In this document: positions 35,259 through 47,798 of the stretch, piece by piece
Layout: each line of letters opens with the position of its first letter
How positions within the stretch are numbered: the stretch's first letter is position 1
Assembly: GCA_029207755.1 (NCBI GenBank)
Contig: JARCOQ010000005.1
Span: 49,627,563-49,691,562, forward strand
Length of the DNA: 64,000 bases
Origin: Chamaea fasciata
Taxonomy: Eukaryota; Chordata; Aves; Passeriformes; Sylviidae
Direction of reading: 5' to 3'
Notes under the pieces: generated by a model
Databases searched by the model: none
Seen by the model: the letters and a program-made list of their open reading frames with translations, nothing else
Told to the model about the DNA's origin: nothing
Made by a program: the position numbers and the translations under genes

Positions 35259-37612
35259 GGTGTCTTCACGCCCTCAAGCTTTTCTCCATCCTTTTTTTTT
35301 GACCCTAATTGCTCCTCCACTCGCCGTGATGCTTTTGGTTGCATGAGATAGGGGCTGCCTGGGTCACAGGAGCAGCCCAGGGAAGCAGGAGGCACGGAAG
35401 GAAAAGCGGAGGGCAACAGGCAGAAGCCATTTCCAAAGCGCTTTCCGTCTTGAATGCTGCCAAGACAAAGCACACCCTGTGCTTTCTGGATGGAGCTCGA
35501 GCACCTCAGCAATGAGCCGAATGTTTAGGCTGCAGACACCGGGGCTTGCTATCCCTGCTTCTCCTTTGCCTCGGTGTATTTTACACAAGCAGGCAATGAA
35601 CGCAACCAGGTGCCTACAACCAGAAGCAGGCACGGCAACAGTTCAGCCACATCCAATTTAACCTCAGCGGAGAAGGAGAAGCGCCAAAGCAGCAGCGAGT
35701 ACCGCAAAACCACCGCATCAGGGGGAACGCCAAACATGTCTTTGGTGATTTCTACTGCTGGGACACGGTCACACTTGTCTGTGCGGTGCAACCACCAAGG
35801 GTTTCTATCCTCCTCTCCCGAAAAAACGAGTGCTACGCTTTGGTTTTGCCCGGCACTGAGAGGCTGCGCTGGTAGCTTGCCGAGCTTCCCTAGCTCGCCG
35901 CAGTTCACGCGCCTTACGTAGATGACGCAGCAGAGGCTATTCAGGAAAGTTAGCGTAGGTTACGCAATCGACGTAAATCGCCTCGGCTGCCCAAGTTCCC
36001 TGGCGGATCGGGATTGCTGGTGCCCAGGGCAACTGTTTTTTTTCCTAAGGTTCAAAGCAAGAAGCTAGAGGAGGAAGTTCTGCTAAAAAATCCAAACATC
36101 AGCGGAGCTGGCAGACTTAGACCAAAAGCAGAAAAAGCTGAAAAGATGCTCGGTGTTCCAAGCTGCACACTTCGATTTTCAAGCAGAGAAAGAAGGACAA
36201 AAAAGAAAAAAAATATTCTTAGCACCCTGATGAAACATTCACTACCAACTACAGATACTGGGAGGCTGAAAGTCAGAAGATGGCTTTAACATCCCTTTTC
36301 TTCACGGGCTTAACGGTCATTTTCTTGGACAACACCTCATCTAAGCTTTAAGGCCTTAGCAGAAGTTTTACCATCTTTCCCATTCACTTTCTATAAAATT
36401 TCTCTTAGTGGGCAATGAAGGAAATCAGTCCTATTTCATATCTGCCAATCATAGAATCACCTCTTTCTTCTAGAGAAAGAAAACCAAACCAAAACCAAAC
36501 CGAACCAAAAAACCCCAACAAAACAACAACAACAAACCACAGAAGAAAGCAGACCAAAAAACCAAACCAACAGGTTTCTGAAACTTGCTTTGAAAGAGAA
36601 AAGCTGGATTCCAAGACTAACTGTGAAGCATCCTCCTTTGACTAGAAATGGGATTTCCCACCCCAGGACACAGCAGTGCCCAGGGTAGCCCCCAAACCCT
36701 GCAGAACCCAGCTCTGCTGAGGTGGGGAGCAGCTTTGGTCTCTTCTTCCAGGCAGCCTGGAGCAAGCACAAACAGCAGCAGACAAAGCTCACCCAAGCCC
36801 CTGGCTTCATGAGCTCCTAGGCAGAGCAACAGCAGTCATGAATATTTAATCCAAATATACTCTGTTGATTTATCAACGAGTCTTTTTGGCATGACTTGAA
36901 ACCTACACAATTAAATATAGTAGAGAGGATGTAGAAAGGAGTGAAATTTCAGGTCCAGAATACCTTCCTTCGGTTTTGCTAGGGCTACGCAAGAAAACAG
37001 CCGCAGGAAGATAGAAGATGATCTATTAAATCAAGACCAACTTTTTTGGTGAACGTCTTGTACACAAGAAGAGAGTTTTAACGGGGATGCCTGCTCCTTG
37101 CAAAGCACCTACATTTTATTTTAGACAAGAAGGAATACGGAGGAGATACAGTCACATTCTACTTTTACTGCAGCTGAATGAGCAGCGGTCTCAGTGTTCA
37201 CTGAAGAATGAGAATTGGCATTGGTTTGAAACACTCAATGAAGATGTCAATGGCATTTGCTTTTCTAAAGAACTTCTTCTGCCCGTGTAAGATTTTTCTT
37301 TAAAGTGCATTTTAGGAAAAAGAAGAGTAATAATAATAATTAAAAAAACAAAAATCAGTAAGACCCCAAAATCCACGAGAAGTATTTTTGGAGCTGCCAT
37401 CAACAATCCATAGCCTTAAGTCCAGCCACAGAACAGAAGCAGCTCCAGTGACTCAGCCACGTCACCTGAGTTCCAGTAGCCTCGAATGCACTGAAGGCAT
37501 TGTGTCTTGCTTCATTGGGTACTATGTTGCACTGTACGGAAGTCTATCAAAGCCAACTGAATGAAATGAACAATTCTTTCTATTTCAAGAAGGAAAAGCA
37601 CTTGACCAGGAA
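34474..37612 (+). repeat. Array unit 12 (A-to-B transition unit)
   Basis: Length is 3,139 bp, with poly(A) at 35217-35256 (40 A) and CpG block at 35668-36010. The first two thirds are type A except for GCGCCAAAG near 35682, a B marker. TATAAAATTTC at about 36393 combines the A form of the TATA-like box with the adjacent B base, and nearly everything after that is type B. The switch therefore lies near 36,396-36,401. Because of the C at 35685, the open frames crossing it become longer here than in units 1-11. Confidence 0.96.
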
Positions 37613-38352
37613 ATACAGAAGAAGACTGGACAGAGATTGGTAAATAAGGCAAGACTGCAGCACCCCTTGCTAAAACACCAAATGAACACCTGCAAAACAC
37701 AGAAAAAAGTCTGCCTTCTTCTTTTATCGTCGCTAAAGTGGACAGTCTACCTGCTTCCTGGGTCCAAACATAGTTCAAACTGCAAATTGTTCGTTTGTTT
37801 CAACTGCACGGTGAAGAATCCTCAGCAAACCATGCCCTGCTCCATTTATGATCAACGTATTCTTGTTCGGCTTCTTGGGAAAGTTTCCAAGGAGATTTTC
37901 ATCATATTGGTCGTGATGAAATACTAAAGAAACCACCCAGGAATCGCATTTTCTAACTACAGAACTGCTCCTGACATCTGTAGCAAAATTTCATTTGCTT
38001 TTCTTTGTCCTCTAATGCACCCATTAATATTGGTCACTTAACCACACTGAGCTCTCTTAACTTGCACTTGCACTTTCGGTTTCTTTTTTTCCAGCTTGAT
38101 GCTGCCTCAGAAACGATGTCTGTAGGAGCTGCACGTTAGACAGGCACGTCAGCTCTTCAGAAAGTGGAGGCTGTAAGGATTAAAAGGGACTCTCTCAAGT
38201 GGAAGGCAGGATTCTGGCTTGCAGGGCTGCTGTCCATGCTCAGAAGGACAGCAGCAAGGTAACACTCAGCTGTTCTTAAGGTAAAATTCAAGCTTCCTGC
38301 CTTAGAAAGAAGGCTAAGTTTTTACCTCAGCTCTACCCTCTCCAAGTTCTAG

Positions 38353-38398
<46 letters not shown>

Positions 38399-40752
38399 TG
38401 GTGTCTTCACGCCCTCAAGCTTTTCTCCATCCTTTTTTTTTGACCCTAATTGCTCCTCCACTCGCCGTGATGCTTTTGGTTGCATGAGATAGGGGCTGCC
38501 TGGGTCACAGGAGCAGCCCAGGGAAGCAGGAGGCACGGAAGGAAAAGCGGAGGGCAACAGGCAGAAGCCATTTCCAAAGCGCTTTCCGTCTTGAATGCTG
38601 CCAAGACAAAGCACACCCTGTGCTTTCTGGATGGAGCTCGAGCACCTCAGCAATGAGCCGAATGTTTAGGCTGCAGACACCGGGGCTTGCTATCCCTGCT
38701 TCTCCTTTGCCTCGGTGTATTTTACACAAGCAGGCAATGAACGCAACCAGGTGCCTACAACCAGAGCAGGCACGGCAACAGTTCAGCCACATCCAATTTA
38801 ACCTCAGCGGAGAAGGAGAAGCGCCAAAGCAGCAGCGAGTACCGCAAAACCACCGCATCAGGGGGAACGCCAAACATGTCTTTGGTGATTTCTACTGCAG
38901 GGACACGGTCACACTTGTCTGTGCGGTGCAACCACCAAGGGTTTCTATCCTCCTCTCCCGAAAAAACGAGTGCTACGCTTTGGTTTTGCCCGGCACTGAG
39001 AGGCTGCGCTGGTAGCTTGCCGAGCTTCCCTAGCTCGCCGCAGTTCACGCGCCTTACGTAGATGACGCAGCAGAGGCTATTCAGGAAAGTTAGCGTAGGT
39101 TACGCAATCGACGTAAATCGCCTCGGCTGCCCAAGTTCCCTGGCGGATCGGGATTGCTGGTGCCCAGGGCAACTGTTTTTTTTCCTAAGGTTCAAAGCAA
39201 GAAGCTAGAGGAGGAAGTTCTGCTAAAAAATCCAAACATCAGCGGAGCTGGCAGACTTAGACCAAAAGCAGAACAAGCTGAAAAGATGCTCGGTGTTCCA
39301 AGCTGCACACTTCGATTTTCAAGCAGAGAAAGAAGGACAAAAAAGAAAAAAAATATTCTTAGCACCCTGATGAAACATTCACTACCAACTACAGATACTG
39401 GGAGGCTGAAAGTCAGAAGATGGCTTTAACATCCCTTTTCTTCACGGGCTTAACGGTCATTTTCTTGGACAACACCTCATCTAAGCTTTAAGGCCTTAGC
39501 AGAAGTTTTACCATCTTTCCCATTCACTTTCTATACAATTTCTCTTAGTGGGCAATGAAGGAAATCAGTCCTATTTCATATCTGCCAATCATAGAATCAC
39601 CTCTTTCTTCTAGAGAAAGAAAACCAAACCAAAACCAAACCAAACCAAAAAACCCCAACAAAACAACAACAACAAACCACAGAAGAAAGCAGACCAAAAA
39701 ACCAAACCAACAGGTTTCTGAAACTTGCTTTGAAAGAGAAAAGCTGGATTCCAAGACTAACTGTGAAGCATCCTCCTTTGACTAGAAATGGGATTTCCCA
39801 CCCCAGGACACAGCAGTGCCCAGGGTAGCCCCCGACCCCTACAGAGCCCAGCTCTGCTGAGGTGGGGAGCAGCTTTGGTCTCTTCTTCCAGGCAGCCTGG
39901 AGCAAGCACAAACAGCAGCAGACAAAGCTCACCCAAGCCCCTGGCTTCATGAGCTCCTAGGCAGAGCAACAGCAGTCATGAATATTTAATCCAAATATAC
40001 TCTGTTGATTTATCAACGAGTCTTTTTGGCATGACTTGAAACCTACACAATTAAATATAGTAGAGAGGATGTAGAAAGGAGTGAAATTTCAGGTCCACAA
40101 TACCTTCCTTCGGTTTTGCTAGGGCTACGCAAGAAAACAGCCGCAGGAAGATAGAAGATGATCTATTAAATCAAGACCAACTTTTTTGGTGAACGTCTTG
40201 TACACAAGAAGAGAGTTTTAACGGGGATGCCTGCTCCTTGCAAAGCACCTACATTTTATTTTAGACAAGAAGGAATACGGAGGAGATACAGTCACATTCT
40301 ACTTTTACTGCAGCTGAATGAGCAGCGGTCTCAGTGTTCACTGAAGAATGAGAATTGGCATTGGTTTGAAACACTCAATGAAGATGTCAATGGCATTTGC
40401 TTTTCTAAAGAACTTCTTCTGCCCGTGTAAGATTTTTCTTTAAAGTGCATTTTAGGAAAAAGAAGAGTAATAATAATAATTAAAAAAACAAAAATCAGTA
40501 AGACCCCAAAATCCACGAGAAGTATTTTTGGAGCTGCCATCAACAATCCATAGCCTTAAGTCCAGCCACAGAACAGAAGCAGCTCCAGTGACTCAGCCAC
40601 GTCACCTGAGTTCCAGTAGCCTCGAATGCACTGAAGGCATTGTGTCTTGCTTCATTGGGTACTATGTTGCACTGTACGGAAGTCTATCAAAGCCAACTGA
40701 ATGAAATGAACAATTCTTTCTATTTCAAGAAGGAAAAGCACTTGACCAGGAA
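37613..40752 (+). repeat. Array unit 13 (type B)
   Basis: Length is 3,140 bp, with poly(A) at 38355-38395 (41 A, followed by GAG) and CpG block at 38808-39150. It is fully type B: 7 T rather than 8 before the acceptor-like CAG (about 38090), TCTGTAGG, CCAGAGCAGG (1-bp deletion near 38765), TACTGCAGGG and CCCGACCCCTACAG near 39831. Units 13, 14 and 18 have identical length and nearly identical sequence. Confidence 0.97.
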
Positions 40753-41492
40753 ATACAGAAGAAGACTGGACAGAGATTGGTAAATAAGGCAAGACTGCAG
40801 CACCCCTTGCTAAAACACCAAATGAACACCTGCAAAACACAGAAAAAAGTCTGCCTTCTTCTTTTATCGTCGCTAAAGTGGACAGTCTACCTGCTTCCTG
40901 GGTCCAAACATAGTTCAAACTGCAAATTGTTCGTTTGTTTCAACTGCACGGTGAAGAATCCTCAGCAAACCATGCCCTGCTCCATTTATGATCAACGTAT
41001 TCTTGTTCGGCTTCTTGGGAAAGTTTCCAAGGAGATTTTCATCATATTGGTCGTGATGAAATACTAAAGAAACCACCCAGGAATCGCATTTTCTAACTAC
41101 AGAACTGCTCCTGACATCTGTAGCAAAATTTCATTTGCTTTTCTTTGTCCTCTAATGCACCCATTAATATTGGTCGCTTAACCACACTGAGCTCTCTTAA
41201 CTTGCACTTGCACTTTCGGTTTCTTTTTTTCCAGCTTGATGCTGCCTCAGAAACGATGTCTGTAGGAGCTGCACGTTAGACAGGCACGTCAGCTCTTCAG
41301 AAAGTGGAGGCTGTAAGGATTAAAAGGGACTCTCTCAAGTGGAAGGCAGGATTCTGGCTTGCAGGGCTGCTGTCCATGCTCAGAAGGACAGCAGCAAGGT
41401 AACACTCAGCTGTTCTTAAGGTAAAATTCAAGCTTCCTGCCTTAGAAAGAAGGCTAAGTTTTTACCTCAGCTCTACCCTCTCCAAGTTCTAG

Positions 41493-41538
<46 letters not shown>

Positions 41539-43892
41539 TGGTGTCTTCACGCCCTCAAGCTTTTCTCCATCCTTTTTTTTTGACCCTAATTGCTCCTCCA
41601 CTCGCCGTGATGCTTTTGGTTGCATGAGATAGGGGCTGCCTGGGTCACAGGAGCAGCCCAGGGAAGCAGGAGGCACGGAAGGAAAAGCGGAGGGCAACAG
41701 GCAGAAGCCATTTCCAAAGCGCTTTCCGTCTTGAATGCTGCCAAGACAAAGCACACCCTGTGCTTTCTGGATGGAGCTCGAGCACCTCAGCAATGAGCCG
41801 AATGTTTAGGCTGCAGACACCGGGGCTTGCTATCCCTGCTTCTCCTTTGCCTCGGTGTATTTTACACAAGCAGGCAATGAACGCAACCAGGTGCCTACAA
41901 CCAGAGCAGGCACGGCAACAGTTCAGCCACATCCAATTTAACCTCAGCGGAGAAGGAGAAGCGCCAAAGCAGCAGCGAGTACCGCAAAACCACCGCATCA
42001 GGGGGAACGCCAAACATGTCTTTGGTGATTTCTACTGCAGGGACACGGTCACACTTGTCTGTGCGGTGCAACCACCAAGGGTTTCTATCCTCCTCTCCCG
42101 AAAAAACGAGTGCTACGCTTTGGTTTTGCCCGGCACTGAGAGGCTGCGCTGGTAGCTTGCCGAGCTTCCCTAGCTCGCCGCAGTTCACGCGCCTTACGTA
42201 GATGACGCAGCAGAGGCTATTCAGGAAAGTTAGCGTAGGTTACGCAATCGACGTAAATCGCCTCGGCTGCCCAAGTTCCCTGGCGGATCGGGATTGCTGG
42301 TGCCCAGGGCAACTGTTTTTTTTCCTAAGGTTCAAAGCAAGAAGCTAGAGGAGGAAGTTCTGCTAAAAAATCCAAACATCAGCGGAGCTGGCAGACTTAG
42401 ACCAAAAGCAGAACAAGCTGAAAAGATGCTCGGTGTTCCAAGCTGCACACTTCGATTTTCAAGCAGAGAAAGAAGGACAAAAAAGAAAAAAAATATTCTT
42501 AGCACCCTGATGAAACATTCACTACCAACTACAGATACTGGGAGGCTGAAAGTCAGAAGATGGCTTTAACATCCCTTTTCTTCACGGGCTTAACGGTCAT
42601 TTTCTTGGACAACACCTCATCTAAGCTTTAAGGCCTTAGCAGAAGTTTTACCATCTTTCCCATTCACTTTCTATACAATTTCTCTTAGTGGGCAATGAAG
42701 GAAATCAGTCCTATTTCATATCTGCCAATCATAGAATCACCTCTTTCTTCTAGAGAAAGAAAACCAAACCAAAACCAAACCGAACCAAAAAACCCCAACA
42801 AAACAACAACAACAAACCACAGAAGAAAGCAGACCAAAAAACCAAACCAACAGGTTTCTGAAACTTGCTTTGAAAGAGAAAAGCTGGATTCCAAGACTAA
42901 CTGTGAAGCATCCTCCTTTGACTAGAAATGGGATTTCCCACCCCAGGACACAGCAGTGCCCAGGGTAGCCCCCAAACCCTGCAGAACCCAGCTCTGCTGA
43001 GGTGGGGAGCAGCTTTGGTCTCTTCTTCCAGGCAGCCTGGAGCAAGCACAAACAGCAGCAGACAAAGCTCACCCAAGCCCCTGGCTTCATGAGCTCCTAG
43101 GCAGAGCAACAGCAGTCATGAATATTTAATCCAAATATACTCTGTTGATTTATCAACGAGTCTTTTTGGCATGACTTGAAACCTACACAATTAAATATAG
43201 TAGAGAGGATGTAGAAAGGAGTGAAATTTCAGGTCCACAATACCTTCCTTCGGTTTTGCTAGGGCTACGCAAGAAAACAGCCGCAGGAAGATAGAAGATG
43301 ATCTATTAAATCAAGACCAACTTTTTTGGTGAACGTCTTGTACACAAGAAGAGAGTTTTAACGGGGATGCCTGCTCCTTGCAAAGCACCTACATTTTATT
43401 TTAGACAAGAAGGAATACGGAGGAGATACAGTCACATTCTACTTTTACTGCAGCTGAATGAGCAGCGGTCTCAGTGTTCACTGAAGAATGAGAATTGGCA
43501 TTGGTTTGAAACACTCAATGAAGATGTCAATGGCATTTGCTTTTCTAAAGAACTTCTTCTGCCCGTGTAAGATTTTTCTTTAAAGTGCATTTTAGGAAAA
43601 AGAAGAGTAATAATAATAATTAAAAAAACAAAAATCAGTAAGACCCCAAAATCCACGAGAAGTATTTTTGGAGCTGCCATCAACAATCCATAGCCTTAAG
43701 TCCAGCCACAGAACAGAAGCAGCTCCAGTGACTCAGCCACGTCACCTGAGTTCCAGTAGCCTCGAATGCACTGAAGGCATTGTGTCTTGCTTCATTGGGT
43801 ACTATGTTGCACTGTACGGAAGTCTATCAAAGCCAACTGAATGAAATGAACAATTCTTTCTATTTCAAGAAGGAAAAGCACTTGACCAGGAA
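40753..43892 (+). repeat. Array unit 14 (type B)
   Basis: Length is 3,140 bp, with poly(A) at 41495-41535 (41 A) and CpG block at 41948-42290. The first part has TTGGTCGCTTAACC near 41170, shared with units 18 and 19. The second part has CCCAAACCCTGCAGAACCC near 42970, shared with units 12, 15 and 16, so the unit is a mosaic within type B. Confidence 0.97.
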
Positions 43893-44632
43893 ATACAGAA
43901 GAAGACTGGACAGAGATTGGTAAATAAGGCAAGACTGCAGCACCCCTTGCTAAAACACCAAATGAACACCTGCAAAACACAGAAAAAAGTCTGCCTTCTT
44001 CTTTTATCGTCGCTAAAGTGGACAGTCTACCTGCTTCCTGGGTCCAAACATAGTTCAAACTGCAAATTGTTCGTTTGTTTCAACTGCACGGTGAAGAATC
44101 CTCAGCAAACCATGCCCTGCTCCATTTATGATCAACGTATTCTTGTTCGGCTTCTTGGGAAAGTTTCCAAGGAGATTTTCATCATATTGGTCGTGATGAA
44201 ATACTAAAGAAACCACCCAGGAATCGCATTTTCTAACTACAGAACTGCTCCTGACATCTGTAGCAAAATTTCATTTGCTTTTCTTTGTCCTCTAATGCAC
44301 CCATTAATATTGGTCACTTAACCACACTGAGCTCTCTTCACTTGCACTTGCACTTTCGGTTTCTTTTTTTCCAGCTTGATGCTGCCTCAGAAACGATGTC
44401 TGTAGGAGCTGCACGTTAGACAGGCACGTCAGCTCTTCAGAAAGTGGAGGCTGTAAGGATTAAAAGGGACTCTCTCAAGTGGAAGGCAGGATTCTGGCTT
44501 GCAGGGCTGCTGTCCATGCTCAGAAGGACAGCAGCAAGGTAACACTCAGCTGTTCTTAAGGTAAAATTCAAGCTTCCTGCCTTAGAAAGAAGGCTAAGTT
44601 TTTACCTCAGCTATACCCTCTCCAAGTTCTAG

Positions 44633-44667
<35 letters not shown>

Positions 44668-47020
44668 TGGTGTCTTCACGCCCTCAAGCTTTTCTCCATC
44701 CTTTTTTTTTGACCCTAATTGCTCCTCCACTCGCCGTGATGCTTTTGGTTGCATGAGATAGGGGCTGCCTGGGTCACAGGAGCAGCCCAGGGAAGCAGGA
44801 GGCACGGAAGGAAAAGCGGAGGGCAACAGGCAGAAGCCATTTCCAAAGCGCTTTCCGTCTTGAATGCTGCCAAGACAAAGCACACCCTGTGCTTTCTGGA
44901 TGGAGCTCGAGCACCTCAGCAATGAGCCGAATGTTTAGGCTGCAGACACCGGGGCTTGCTATCCCTGCTTCTCCTTTGCCTCGGTGTATTTTACACAAGC
45001 AGGCAATGAACGCAACCAGGTGCCTACAACCAGAGCAGGCACGGCAACAGTTCAGCCACATCCAATTTAACCTCAGCGGAGAAGGAGAAGCGCCAAAGCA
45101 GCAGCGAGTACCGCAAAACCACCGCATCAGGGGGAACGCAAAACATGTCTTTGGTGATTTCTACTGCAGGGACACGGTCACACTTGTCTGTGCGGTGCAA
45201 CCACCAAGGGTTTCTATCCTCCTCTCCCGAAAAAACGAGTGCTACGCTTTGGTTTTGCCCGGCACTGAGAGGCTGCGCTGGTAGCTTGCCGAGCTTCCCT
45301 AGCTCGCCGCAGTTCACGCGCCTTACGTAGATGACGCAGCAGAGGCTATTCAGGAAAGTTAGCGTAGGTTACGCAATCGACGTAAATCGCCTCGGCTGCC
45401 CAAGTTCCCTGGCGGATCGGGATTGCTGGTGCCCAGGGCAACTGTTTTTTTTCCTAAGGTTCAAAGCAAGAAGCTAGAGGAGGAAGTTCTGCTAAAAAAT
45501 CCAAACATCAGCGGAGCTGGCAGACTTAGACCAAAAGCAGAACAAGCTGAAAAGATGCTCGGTGTTCCAAGCTGCACACTTCGATTTTCAAGCAGAGAAA
45601 GAAGGACAAAAAAGAAAAAAATATTCTTAGCACCCTGATGAAACATTCACTACCAACTACAGATACTGGGAGGCTGAAAGTCAGAAGATGGCTTTAACAT
45701 CCCTTTTCTTCACGGGCTTAACGGTCATTTTCTTGGACAAAACCTCATCTAAGCTTTAAGGCCTTAGCAGAAGTTTTACCATCTTTCCCATTCACTTTCT
45801 ATACAATTTCTCTTAGTGGGCAATGAAGGAAATCAGTCCTATTTCATATCTGCCAATCATAGAATCACCTCTTTCTTCTAGAGAAAGAAAACCAAACCAA
45901 AACCAAACCGAACCAAAAAACCCCAACAAAACAACAACAACAAACCACAGAAGAAAGCAGACCAAAAAACCAAACCAACAGGTTTCTGAAACTTGCTTTG
46001 AAAGAGAAAAGCTGGATTCCAAGACTAACTGTGAAGCATCCTCCTTTGACTAGAAATGGGATTTCCCACCCCAGGACACAGTAGTGCCCAGGGTAGCCCC
46101 CAAACCCTGCAGAACCCAGCTCTGCTGAGGTGGGGAGCAGCTTTGGTCTCTTCTTCCAGGCAGCCTGGAGCAAGCACAAACAGCAGCAGACAAAGCTCAC
46201 CCAAGCCCCTGGCTTCATGAGCTCCTAGGCAGAGCAACAGCAGTCATGAATATTTAATCCAAATATACTCTGTTGATTTATCAACGAGTCTTTTTGGCAT
46301 GACTTGAAACCTACACAATTAAATATAGTAGAGAGGATGTAGAAAGGAGTGAAATTTCAGGTCCAGAATACCTTCCTTCGGTTTTGCTAGGGCTACGCAA
46401 GAAAACAGCCGCAGGAAGTTAGAAGATGATCTATTAAATCAAGACCAACTTTTTTGGTGAACGTCTTGTACACAAGAAGAGAGTTTTAACGGGGATGCCT
46501 GCTCCTTGCAAAGCACCTACATTTTATTTTAGACAAGAAGGAATACGGAGGAGATACAGTCACATTCTACTTTTACTGCAGCTGAATGAGCAGCGGTCTC
46601 AGTGTTCACTGAAGAATGAGAATTGGCATTGGTTTGAAACACTCAATGAAGATGTCAATGGCATTTGCTTTTCTAAAGAACTTCTTCTGCCCGTGTAAGA
46701 TTTTTCTTTAAAGTGCATTTTAGGAAAAAGAAGAGTAATAATAATAATTAAAAAAACAAAAATCAGTAAGACCCCAAAATCCACGAGAAGTATTTTTGGA
46801 GCTGCCATCAACAATCCATAGCCTTAAGTCCAGCCACAGAACAGAAGCAGCTCCAGTGACTCAGCCACGTCACCTGAGTTCCAGTAGCCTCGAATGCACT
46901 GAAGGCATTGTGTCTTGCTTCATTGGGTACTATGTTGCACTGTACGGAAGTCTATCAAAGCCAGCTGAATGAAATGAACAATTCTTTCTATTTCAAGAAG
47001 GAAAAGCACTTGACCAGGAA
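43893..47020 (+). repeat. Array unit 15 (type B)
   Basis: Length is 3,128 bp, with poly(A) at 44635-44664 (30 A) and CpG block at 45077-45419. An A7 instead of A8 run near 45613 is shared with unit 16, as is GGACAAAACCTC near 45734. Private changes include CAGCTATACCC near 44608, GGAACGCAAAAC near 45134, CACAGTAGTGCC near 46077 and GGAAGTTAGAAG near 46414. Confidence 0.97.
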
Positions 47021-47761
47021 ATACAGAAGAAGACTGGACAGAGATTGGCAAATAAGGCAAGACTGCAGCACCCCTTGCTAAAACACCAAATGAACACCTG
47101 CAAAACACAGAAAAAAGTCTGCCTTCTTCTTTTATCGTCGCTAAAGTGGACAGTCTACCTGCTTCCTGGGTCCAAACATAGTTCAAACTGCAAATTGTTC
47201 GTTTGTTTCAACTGCACGGTGAAGAATCCTCAGCAAACCATGCCCTGCTCCATTTATGATCAACGTATTCTTGTTCGGCTTCTTGGGAAAGTTTCCAAGG
47301 AGATTTTCATCATATTGGTCGTGATGAAATACTAAAGAAACCACCCAGGAATCGCATTTTCTAACTACAGAACTGCTCCTGACATCTGTAGCAAAATTTC
47401 ATTTGCTTTTCTTTGTCCTCTAACGCACCCATTAATATTGGTCACTTAACCACACTGAGCTCTCTTCACTTGCACTTGCACTTTCGGTTTCTTTTTTTTC
47501 CAGCTTGATGCTGCCTCAGAAACGATGTCTGCAGGAGCTGCACGTTAGACAGGCACGTCAGCTCTTCAGAAAGTGGAGGCTGTAAGGATTAAAAGGGACT
47601 CTCTCAAGTGGAAGGCAGGATTCTGGCTTGCAGGGCTGCTGTCCATGCTCAGAAGGACAGCAGCAAGGTAACACTCAGCTGTTCTTAAGGTAAAATTCAA
47701 GCTTCCTGCCTTAGAAAGAAGGCTAAGTTTTTACCTCAGCTCTACCCTCTCCAAGTTCTAG

Positions 47762-47798
<37 letters not shown>

